A DNA stretch of 64,000 bases from Parastagonospora avenae f. sp. tritici 18332-5 (taxonomy: Eukaryota > Ascomycota > Dothideomycetes > Pleosporales > Phaeosphaeriaceae): NCBI GenBank assembly GCA_022559985.1, contig JAFJTR010000041.1, positions 62,001 to 126,000 on the forward strand, in the 5' to 3' direction. The notes below the pieces were generated by a model. It was not told the origin of the DNA. It worked only from the letters and a program-made list of their open reading frames with translations, and did not search any database. Each line of letters begins with the position of its first letter. The first letter of the stretch is position 1. Positions 23,223-33,344 of the stretch are shown here, piece after piece. The translations under genes were made by a program, and so were the position numbers.

Positions 23223-25007
23223 GTTGAGATGTGCGATTGTGGCTTCTGGCGGTTTGGGGTTATCAGACTACACGGAAAGTAATCCAACGTCGTTTCTCAT
23301 AACAACAAAATGCTTTTCGACCTTGAAGGAAAAATATGGCAGTCGTTAACATTGGTCTTACAGACTTCTGTATGCAAATGTGCCCGTCTGGTACGCCTCA
23401 GTGGATGAGAAATTGCCGCTCGGTGATTGGTCCAATAAGCCAAATTTCTTCGTGGCGACAGTATGCAAGGCTGATGTACATGTGAAGACGTTGTAGCTTG
23501 TCCGAATATGGTGCAGGGCGTGGGTAGTAGTACCTATTGTGTTCTCGTGCGTCCGACAAAACAATCACAGATTATCCTTTAGCGTTCGTCGCGTCAGCAA
23601 AACTGGATGTTCTCGTATGAGGATTTCGTGTCACGGGTAATTTCGATTTGGCTGCGAGTGCTATTAGAATACGATAACGGTCAGAAATACCTTAAGAAAT
23701 TAGTGAGAGAAAGGTCGTGCCGCGATGCTCTAGGTACCGCAGCTAATTTGACAGCAGACCAAGAGACAATGGAGTGTCCGTAACGGGTAACGCCGGGCCG
23801 CCTTCAGACAAACAAGTTTGATGCCTGCGAGGATAACTCTCGGCTATGTGAATGAAGCATAGAACACAGGACTCGTGGATGCGGTTGTTATAGCGGTTCG
23901 CGCGTTCTCATCGCTTGAGAAGGCAGGCGTCATGCATACTGGGTGTGGCTTGTCAGTCTTACTGTGCGACAGGCAACCACACATGGAACTTGTCACACAA
24001 AACAGGAATAGGTTGATATTAGCAAATGAGGACTGAACAGGAGTGGCGCAAAAATCGATTCGATGAGGGGCAAAATAGTGGTGAAATAGATGGACAAGCT
24101 CCACCAGGCAGAGATAGCCGGTGCGACGGCACAGAGCGGCCTCCTTTTGACAAGCCGCCATGTGCCCACACCTATCTCTTCACGCGCCTATGGAAGGAAG
24201 CAGTGTAACCCACGCGGACGATGAGTCGTTTGTCAGAAGTGGGTGTACCATAGAAACGATGCAGCATCGAACGGCTCGATGTACGACACATAATGTCCGA
24301 GTCCGAGGTCGGGCATGGGTGTTCTGCGTGAGCGGAGTGATGATCAAATTGGTCGCAGCGCCTGTTCCTACACGTCATGGATCGTACGTCTTCCAACACG
24401 GGTTAGTGAGCGGCAACTAATTCATGGCAACTCCCAGCTAGCCTGTTTGACCAGGTTGCATGATCAGATAACAAATCGAGAGAACGTGCATGCGGCGCAC
24501 TCTTTCAATGACTACAAAGGACCGCATCCAAGGCCGGAAAAGACAACACAGACTACCCGGAATTTCTTCCAGAATATCCTGATCCCATAAAGATTTCGGA
24601 GTCATAGTGCATAGTTGCAGAGACTGCATGAGACGCCCTTGCTGAGCGCTGTAACGAGACCGACTACTTCGGCGTTGGAGCAAATGAAAATGACTGTCCG
24701 TAGGAGGCACTATGGACTGATAGTCCGTACTTCAATGATACCAAAAGGCGAGCTCATCAGCAGTGAGAAGATTGATGGAGAACTGGGCACGGCAGGCTGA
24801 CAAGTAACTGAATCGCTCGCCAAGGCCCGGGAGCGCTAAGCGTGACGCCTCATGTTGTCATGAATCCTTCGGTAACACGCAAAGTAGAATCCCAAACACG
24901 ACCGACTCAGAAACAACAACGGCATCTATGGCCATCACGCTCACTCCAGTAGGCAGTTGCCGCCACTTTGTGTCAATCGCCTGCGCACTGCTCTATCAGT
25001 TATAGCT
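23223..25007. promoter_or_regulatory. Divergent promoter between the NRPS and the ABC transporter
   Basis: About 1.8 kb between two divergent starts with no supported gene; the small frames at 23844-24710 are not family-like and overlap each other. It carries one perfect ATCAGATAA (24463-24471), a one-mismatch copy (TTATCAGAC, 23260-23268) 38 bp from the NRPS start, and a back-to-back ATTGG/CCAAT pair (23426-23436) about 205 bp upstream of the NRPS. Iron-responsive control of both genes is inferred from these sites. Confidence 0.55.
24463..24471 (+). promoter_or_regulatory. SreA-type GATA site ATCAGATAA
   Basis: Exact match to ATCWGATAA, the consensus of the fungal iron-sensing GATA repressor (SreA/SRE/Urbs1 family). 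It lies about 537 bp upstream of the ABC transporter start and 1.24 kb upstream of the NRPS start. A single copy here could be chance (about one match expected per 64 kb on both strands), but the location is apt. Confidence 0.5.
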
Positions 25008-28000
25008 ATGCACGCTTCGGAGTCGCCTTCTGTGCGCCATGGCGCCCGAATGTCCATGGACGCGAACGCGGATAGCTCCGAAACTCAACCCCTTCTCAAC
25101 CATGCGGATGGCACCCACCACGGTGTCGCCTCTAGAAGACGAAGCATCAGTCAGTGGGAGAGGCACGTGGAACCATCCTTGGCAACTGTGCAACCACAAT
25201 TCGACGACATAGTGGCCATCAAGAATGTGTTCCTTAAACAGATCCTTGGATTGAATCCATTCAAGACCTCGTATTTTGCTCTTTATCGGCCGCTCGACGA
25301 CTTCAGGTCTCGCACTATCCTCGCTCTCGGCATCCTATCTGCCATGGCCGCTGGTATTCCCCTTCCGTTGATAGGAGTTATTCTCGGACGGATCATCAAT
25401 AATTTCCCACCTCCTGCAGATGAGCTCAAGGCTCTTCTTATACGTCTGATGTCAGTTGCAGTCGGCTACTTTGTGGTCACATGGGCCTGGGCGGTCTGTT
25501 GGGCAATCATCGGGGAAAGAGTATCACGAAGACTGCGGGAGAAACTGCTTCATCGTGCCTTGGGAATGGATATGGCGTATTTCGATACGGTATCACCAGA
25601 CATGGCGAATATATTGACAGAAAAGACGCAAACTATACAGCTTGGTACTTCCGAGAAGGTCGGGCTATTTGTTGCTTCGATCTCATATTTCGTATCTGCG
25701 TTTGCTGTGGGTTTCTCGCTCAACCCTAAGCTTACTGGTGTTATGTAAGACTATGTCCAGTCTTGTTACTCAACAGATACCTTTTCGAAAAGAGGTCCGC
25801 TGACTTAATTAGGTTTGTCACCGTCATTCCTTCGATGACGTGCGTTGTAATTTTCGGTACCAAGATGGTCTCAAAACTTTCCAAGCAAGCAACGATTTAC
25901 ACCGAAAAAGCCTCGTCCGTCGCGGAAAGTGCGATCAGGGGTGTGCAGATTGTTCAGGCATTCGGCCTGTTCGACCAGCTCAGCGAGGAACACGTCCATC
26001 ATCTGAGAGCTGCCTTGCGAATCGGAGTTAAAAAGAGTGCAGCCGGTGCTATTATGCTTGGTGCCATATACTTTGTAGCTTATGCAACTAATGCGCTGGC
26101 TTTCTGGTATGGCGACCGCCTGAGGGACGGCAGCGCTGAAGCAGGTACTATATACGCAGTGGTGTTCCTCATCCTGGACGCATCATTCGTGCTCGGTAGC
26201 TTTGGACCGTTCATACAGACCTTTGCAATGAGCGCGGCTGCTGGCCAATCTGTGCTCGAGGTCCTAGACCATCCGGCAACTAGTATCGATGTTTACTCGG
26301 CTAAAGGTAGACCGGCACAAAAGTCACACTTTGAGAAGGACATCATGTTCTCCTCCGTTTCCTTTGTGTACCCTGCAAGACCGACAGTCCGAATCTTGGA
26401 CGAAATCAGTCTGCGCTTCAGACCTGGCCAGGTGACAGGCCTTGTTGGTCCCTCTGGCTCGGGCAAGTCCACCGTTACGTCACTCCTGTTGCGCTTCTAT
26501 GATCCCACATACGGCGCAATCTCGCTCGGGCAAGACCCTTTGAAGACATTCAACATTCAAAGCGTTCGCTCCAACATCGCTTTAGTCACACAGCATCCAG
26601 TCTTATTTACGGGTACTATCCTAGACAATATCAAGCTTGGATTACGCGAAGCCCTCTCCGAAGGTGAGGCGCTTGCTAGATGCAAGGCAGCAGCGATAGA
26701 AGCTCATTGTGACTTCATCGAGCGGTTACCAGATGGCATGAACACAAAGATCGGAACAGGACCACAGTCCCAGCTGTCAGGGGGTCAGAAGCAACGTATA
26801 ACGCTCGCTCGCGCTCTGGTCGGCAACCCAGCCTTACTTCTTCTCGACGAGTTTACAAGTGCCATGGACGGTAAGCACCGTCATTCAATTATATCCAGCA
26901 ACTGCTGATCGATGCGCCTAGGCACCAGCGAAGCCATAGTGCTCGAAAACCTGAAGCGTTCTTCCGCACAATGTGGGCGGACGACAATCATCATTGCTCA
27001 CAGACTTGCAACTGTACGAAATGCCGACCGTATCATTGTCATGAAAGACGGAAAGTTACAAGAGGAGGGCCAACACGACGCTCTTGTTCATGCTAATGGA
27101 GTCTACTCTGAGCTTGTACAAGCGCAACAGTTCGAGAAGAGGGGAGAGGCGTCCACTGCGCCATCCATATTATCGAGCTCGAGCTCATCACACAAAGAAC
27201 AGCTACCGTCGCAAGGGGATTCCAACAGTGCCCGCTCAGCGGAGTCAAAGACAACAATCGACAGCCCTAGGTTGAGTGCAATAACACTGATCTCGAGATG
27301 TGTGGCTCTGAGTCGACAGGAGTCGCCGGCTATTGTTCTGGGATTGTTATGCTCGATCATCAGTGGTGCTTTGATCATTGGAGAGGTACGTGTTCGATTG
27401 TGGCTGTCCTACGTCAAGACGTGGGTGTCTGCGTGTTTTTGCACTAACTTTTGGTAGGCCGTGCTCTTCGGCAATCTCGTCGAGCTGCTGAACGACACCT
27501 CCGGCTCGAGCGAGTTGACGGCAAGGATCGCATTGTACTGCGTACTCTTTCTTGTGCTTGCGATTACTGCTTTGCTATCTCACGGCTTTGGCAAGACGGC
27601 TTTTGGCATGGTCTCAGAAAACCTGGTACTTCGAGTACGAGACGTATCCTTCCGCACAATCCTACAACAGGACATAGCCTGGTTCGCAAAGCCAGGACAC
27701 TCGCACCATGCGCTCATGGCCAAAATCAACATGGATAGCGGGTCTATCAGTGGGCTGTCTGGTGTCATTTTAGGCACCGTATTCTCTGTTGCCACATCCG
27801 TGCTTGGTGGTATTATCCTGGCACATATTATTGCATGGAAGATTGCAATTGTTCTACTGGCCGCTGTTCCGGTCATGCTACTCGCCGGCTTCTTGCGTCT
27901 TCGTATCCTCGCGATTGCAGAAGAACACCATCAGACAGCCTACAACGATGCTGCAGCGTTAGCATCAGAAGCGACATCTTCAATGCAGATCGTCGCTGCG

Positions 28001-29291
28001 TTCGGCCTTGAGAAGCACTTCTTTGATGGCTATCAGACGGCTATACGCAAACCCTACGAGGAACATCTGCGCTTCAGCCTGCTGGGTAATATCCTGCTCG
28101 CATTTTCTCTCTCAATCACCTACTTTGTCTATTCGCTGGCATACTGGTGGTAAGTTGTCTCTACAGTCCCACACTATCCTTTCTGTCGACATGCTACTGT
28201 GGGAGATTTGCATATCGACAGAACGGTCCTGACAAGAATTTTTAGAGTAAAGCTGACTATACTCACACAGGGGCTCTAAACAGGTACGCAATGGCAACTA
28301 TACCCAAAAGGAGTTCTTCATTGTACTACCTGCGCTTCTATTCTCCGCACAAGCCGCTGGTCAACTATTTAGCCTTGCACCCGAAGTGACACGAGCAAAG
28401 GCTGCGGCGCAAAGCGTATTCTCGCTTCACGATGAAAAGCCGACCATCATCACAAAACTATCATCATCCTCGACTAGCACTGCTGTCCCAGCTGAGCAGA
28501 GTGCATTACTTGGTGGTCCATCAGTTGCATATGGTACCTTTGGTACCAGAGGGGAGCTCGAATTCAAGAGTGTCAGTCTCTACTACGATTCACGCCCTGA
28601 AGTGCCTGCGATCAACAACGTATCATTTCTCATCAAACCAGGCGAGTATGTTGCCTTCGTCGGACGTTCAGGGGCAGGAAAGTCCAGCACGATTCATCTC
28701 ATTGAGCGCTTCTTCGATCCTACATCTGGACAAGTATACCTCGATGGACACGATATCCGCACTGAGTCTGTTCAGACTCACCGCTCACGCCTAGCTTTGG
28801 TTGAACAGGAGCCCGACCTATTTCCTGGTACCGTCAAGTTTAATATCGGCCTCGGCAGACGCCCTGGCACCGAAGCAAGCGACGCAGAGATCATCACTGT
28901 TGCAAAGAAATGCGAACTACACGAGTTCATCATGAGTCTTCCTGAGGGATATAACACAGAAGTAGGTGCCCACGGATCGAAATTGTCCGGCGGCCAGCGC
29001 CAGCGCTTGGCAATCGCCCGGGCACTCATACGAGATCCAGAGATCTTGCTACTCGATGAAGCCACATCGCAGCTAGATGCTACGACTGAAAGAGATGTGA
29101 AGCAAGCTATCGCAGCTGCATCAACTGGACGGACTACCATCGTGATTGCCCATCGACTAGCAAGCGTGCAGCATGCGGACCGTATTTTCGTGTTCGACTC
29201 CGGTCGAATCGTAGAACAAGGACGACATGATGAGCTTGTTGACCTGGCCGGAATATATGCAGCCATGGTATCCGCGCAGGAATTGGAATGA
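25008..29291 (+). CDS. Full-size ABCB/MDR-type ABC exporter
   Basis: Five exons: 25008-25744, 25813-26870, 26922-27385, 27458-28149 and 28271-29291, giving 1,323 residues in the order TMD1-NBD1-TMD2-NBD2. NBD1 has Walker A GPSGSGKST (about 458), signature LSGGQKQR (about 566), Walker B LLLLDE and H-loop IIAHRLAT. NBD2 has GRSGAGKSS (about 1113), LSGGQRQR (about 1221), ILLLDEATSQLD and IVIAHRLA. Both ATP sites look competent. Splicing restores SAMDGTSEA at 26871-26921 and YWWGSKQ at 28150-28270. The ATG at 25008 (MHASESPSV) is the first in frame; 25050 is an alternative. Family: Ste6/MDR-like exporters of peptides and hydrophobic compounds. Its place between the siderophore NRPS and SidA suggests transport of siderophore, a precursor or a breakdown product; substrate and membrane (plasma or vacuolar) are not shown by the sequence. 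Confidence 0.9.
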
Positions 29292-29806
29292 AGGATTTTC
29301 TTGTCATCCTCTTGATGCTCTATGATATCTTAGTCTTTGCCTATTACCCACGCGCCACTGGCAAAAGCATCGTCTGTGGGACACCTGCCGTTCTCTAATT
29401 TTCATCCGTCCATCCACCTGTACCATAGCATAGCGTTTCTTTTTCACTTGCCTTGCACATACGGAGTATGCTCGGCTCGACCTGTACAATACTTCGGTCC
29501 TAGTATGACCTCCCTAATTCATGCTAGCCCTTCATCAAACGAGGGCTCCAACTCTTTCCGTTCCATTAGATTATTTCGTAACGCACCGCATCGACCGGGC
29601 GACGGCTCAAGAACGGGTCAAGCGCCTCCACCGTCATCCCTCGGCTCAGAAGTTGGATATGCACAAGATCTTCGGCTACGGTGCATTAGCCTAAGCTAGC
29701 AGCAACGCCGGCAGCAAGCTGCATACGTACAGTCATGGTGTTGAGCAGTACCCGCGCATCCCGCCAAGGTCTTCGACTAGTCGATCAGATTAGATTCTGT
29801 CACGGC

Positions 29807-29815
29807 ATCTGATAA
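29807..29815 (+). promoter_or_regulatory. SreA-type GATA site ATCTGATAA
   Basis: Exact ATCWGATAA match on the plus strand, about 690 bp upstream of the SidA start and the first of three in 200 bp. Clustering makes chance unlikely. Confidence 0.6.
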
Positions 29816-29983
29816 CACAATATTTCTCCGATTTCGCTCCGCGCATTGATCCGAAGGCGCCAAGCTGTCATCCCACGCACCGCGACGGCATCCACCACGG
29901 AACAAGCACAAGTGCTGCGGGGCGTTCGAAAATTTTGCCTGTACCACGACAGCGCGATGTGGGCCGCCAGCAGCGCCTGTGGG

Positions 29984-29992
29984 TTATCAGAT
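29984..29992 (-). promoter_or_regulatory. SreA-type GATA site (TTATCAGAT on plus strand)
   Basis: Exact ATCTGATAA on the minus strand. Paired with an identical copy 14 bp downstream, a spacing that would allow two GATA factors, or the two zinc fingers of one, to bind side by side. Confidence 0.65.
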
Positions 29993-29997
29993 CAAAA

Positions 29998-30006
29998 TTA
30001 TCAGAT
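29998..30006 (-). promoter_or_regulatory. SreA-type GATA site, tandem copy
   Basis: Second exact ATCTGATAA on the minus strand, 14 bp from the previous one and about 500 bp upstream of the SidA start. Confidence 0.65.
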
Positions 30007-30503
30007 GAAGTTTTTCCTACACACGGCAGAGCATGCTTGCGCCGTCTTGGAACGGCCCGTTAATCACCAAGTACGAGCGGCCATCGACCCATCGTCTGGT
30101 GAGCTTCGCAGATCCTGCGCCAGCATGGATTGGCTGAGCCCAAACTTAGACCGGGTCTTCTCGGTGCCAGGGCTCTGGTCGACAGCCATCTACGTCGGCT
30201 CATAACGCAGCTACGGTAGCAGTAAAGCCTCCACCTGGGCAAGTATTGTGTGTTTCTATCCTTTCCAAATATCCTTTGGAAGCTTTATACACTACTTCAG
30301 CTGTCAGTCTTACACTGTTCCTACGCTCTCGTTCATGTTCAGTGTAGACGTCATACATCACGAGCAAAGCCATATCTAATCAGATTGGGCCCAATTTCAG
30401 CGAATTGCGCAATCCTGTGCAGCATCATCTTGGGAGTAACAAGTAACCATCGTCAGAGATATCTTGTACACGCCTACTATAGTAAGCAAACATTCAAGGT
30501 AAC

Positions 30504-32210
30504 ATGACACACGACTTATACTCATACCGGCAGTCCCTCATCCGGAGTCTCGTCCCGTACAAACGCACTATGAGTCCTCACGCAGAAATTACCTCAGGTG
30601 TATCGCATAGCCCTGCGCCGGCAGAGCAAGAAGCCTTCAGCGGTTTTCTTACGGAGAACATAGAAGAGAGCCACTTTCCGGCATTTGAGAACCGATCACA
30701 CCTCCGCTATACGCCAGAGGAAGAGCTCCATGATCTGATTTGTGTTGGGTTTGGCCCCGCGTCTCTGGCAATAGGTGTGGCTCTACACGATGCACTGGAC
30801 GGAACAGATCCCTCACTTGAGGAGATTCCAGGTCTGCAGGGTAGAGCTCCAAAGGTTGCGTTCTTGGAGAAGCAGTCGCAGTTTGCATGGCATGCGGGCA
30901 TGCTTCTACCTGGTGCGAAGATGCAGATTACCTTCATGAAGGACATGGCGACTATGCGCAACCCGCGAAGTGAATTCACCTTCATCAACTACCTGCACCA
31001 AAAGGGTCGGTTGGCCGAGTTTGCCAACTTGAACACCTTCCTTCCTGCGCGCGTTGAGTATGAGGACTACATGGGCTGGTGCGCAAGCTGGTTCGAAGAG
31101 GTGGTTTCATACGACCAGGAAGTCACCAAAGTGACGCCAGAGAAATCTACAAATGGCGAAATCAGCTACTTCACCGTCGTCTCGCGCAACAACCAGACTG
31201 GAAGGACTGAGAGCAGGCGAACGAAGCATGTAGTCATCGCAGCAGGAGGCCAGCCAAACCTCCCGACCCCATTTCCCTCGAACCATCCCAAGATCATCCA
31301 CTCAAGCAAGTTCCAGTATACGTCGAAGCAGCTGTTCCCCGACCACAACACACCGTACAAGATCGCTGTCGTTGGTAACGGCCAATCCGCAGCTGAAATA
31401 TTCGACTATCTGCACTCCAACTACCCCAACTCGCGGACCCGTCTCTTGATCAAGGGCGGCGCTCTACGCCCCAGCGACGACTCCCCATTGTAAGTGGCAT
31501 CCAACCCTATCACAATACGAAATAGTATTAACTCACTTTCCTCTAGCGTCAACGAAATCTTCAACCCCTCCCGTATCGCCACAACCTTCGCGCAACCCCC
31601 CACCCTCCGTGCCGCGACCCTCGCCCTCGACAAAGGCACAAACTACGGCGTCGTGCGCCTCCCGCTCCTCGAACACATCTACGAAACACTCTACCTGCAG
31701 CGCATCTCGCACGGCAACACGAACGTGGCTGAAGCAAACTGGCCCCACGCCATCCTGCCCTACCGCTGTGTTACCGGCATCACCGACACGCCCAACGGCG
31801 GCGTCAGACTGGAGGTCCTCGACCGCAGCCCGCTGTACCTCAGCGAGACGGCCGGTGCGACGGAGAAGACAGAAATCATGGACGTCGACGCCGTCTTCGT
31901 GGCCACTGGGTATCAGCGCGATCTACACGAGACGCTGCTCAAAGACGCCCGACACCTGATGCCCGGCGGCGACCTGAAAGACGCGAGGTGGAGCGTGAGT
32001 CGGGAGTATAAGGTGCTGTTTGAGGATCGGCGGGTTAGTGAGGATGCGGGTGTCTGGCTGCAGGGGTGTAATGAGCGGACGCATGGGCTGAGCGATACGT
32101 TGTTGAGTGTGTTGGCGACGAGAGGCGGGGAGGTTGTTAGGTCGGTTTTTGAGAGGCCGGGAAAGTGGAATGGGGGGGATGTGCTTGGGGAGTATGAGGG
32201 GAGACAGTAG
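30504..32210 (+). CDS. sidA: L-ornithine N5-monooxygenase
   Basis: Two exons: 30504-31489 and 31547-32210, with a 57-nt intron (GTAAGT donor, CTCTAG acceptor), giving 549 residues. It catalyses FAD- and NADPH-dependent hydroxylation of the ornithine side-chain nitrogen, the first committed step of hydroxamate siderophore synthesis. The FAD motif GFGPASLAI lies near residue 82, the NADPH motif GNGQSAAEIF near 291, and the substrate-region motif VATGYQRD near 447. DDSPFVNEIFNP, conserved in SidA/PvdA enzymes, is formed across the splice. The start could instead be the ATG at 30570 (MSPHAE); the first ATG gives a basic leader (MTHDLYSYRQ). It supplies hydroxyornithine to the NRPS 7 kb away. Three exact SreA-type sites lie upstream. 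Identification is firm. Confidence 0.96.
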
Positions 32211-33344
32211 GTGGTGAGGATAGGCTACGGCTGAGTCATAGATGTGGTTTGTTCTTTATGTCTTGTTGTTAGTAATGTTCATGTTGATGCTGCCCACTTG
32301 ATGCCTGAGGGTCAATGCGTTCTGGCTGTGTGTACGATGCCCCGGGCTGTACGGTATGCCTTCATTGCTGCGGACATTTGAATAGGCTGCAAACTGTATC
32401 CGTGATCCAAAGAGCATGTGCATTCGTCCCGGAAGTCCTTGGTCTTGTACATGGACTATCAGTGGACTGCCAAACTTCAACCAGAAGGGGAACCGGACAC
32501 CGACTGGATGGTGTTTTCGATGATGCATCAAAGCTGCGTCTAATGCAATTGCCGCGTCGCAGGATTCATGGCCTCGGTAAGCGGCCCGCAGGATTGCTGT
32601 TGAATGGCATTGGAAACAGACTTGAAGATCAGGAGTGTTGGCCCATTTCGCGGATGTATCGCTCCTGCCTGCCCAGTCTCGGGAAGCGCCTGCCGTGGGC
32701 TGACGGCGACTGTTTATGGTCCACCAAGGCGCACAGAAGAGCAGATGCAGGCTCCTCACAGCAATTCAGCACACGGTAGAATGCAGTAGATAAAGGAATA
32801 GCTTTCCAGCAGCGGTTGCGTGCTGCGATGGGACGGGACCTGGACGGCGCTGCTTGCGGGCTATTTTGGGGCTAGCACGAGCGCAGCCCAATCCACGGAT
32901 GGATGTCATGTTGCCAACCTCCAGCGCGCGAAGCCATGAAGTTGTTGCTCTCCTTCACGTCCACCTCCTCAGCCCCTAGAATCCCTCTTCCGTGTCGCCA
33001 ATCTGTGGCAGTGTCCTCCTGCTGGCTTCCTGTTGTTGCACGCGCGTGAAGTAACCGCCGACGCAGCAAAGCCTCGTGGCTCACCCCGCAGAGAGACGTG
33101 CACCCACGGCGAGACGTCTTTCGAGTTCCACACGGGCACGTAAGCGCATTCACTCACCAGTCGACGACCCCCTTCAGTCAGCCTGTGGCACCCCCGCCAG
33201 AGTCCCTTCACGGCGCACTTCGACCCTTCGACCCGCGGCGCAATTCGGCATGCAACAAACAGACTGAGTGCGTCAGAGCTGAACTAGCCAGCTATCGCGA
33301 CCCCGTTCGCACCTATACCCTCCGCCCACGCATTCGCGCCCGCC
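32211..33344. other. Intergenic region
   Basis: No gene supported. A 167-codon minus-strand frame (32256-32759) has no recognisable domain and no splice context, so I treat it as chance. The right half is the promoter and 5' leader of the YAK1 gene. Confidence 0.45.

Larger units (their letters stand above)
29292..30503. promoter_or_regulatory. ABC-SidA intergenic region, iron-responsive promoter
   Basis: About 1.2 kb without a supported gene. It holds three exact ATCWGATAA elements between 29807 and 30006, plus a near match ATCAGATTA at 29784-29792. This is the SidA promoter; dense SreA-type sites are expected for a siderophore gene that is repressed when iron is plentiful. Confidence 0.65.

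Noticed and set aside
24928..25007. Upstream ATG (24928) or TTG (24957) as the ABC transporter start
   Set aside because: The ATG frame stops after about 25 codons and TTG is not a normal nuclear start; the first in-frame ATG is at 25008.
32256..32759. 167-codon minus-strand ORF downstream of SidA
   Set aside because: No domain, unlikely composition and no splice or conservation cue; probably chance.
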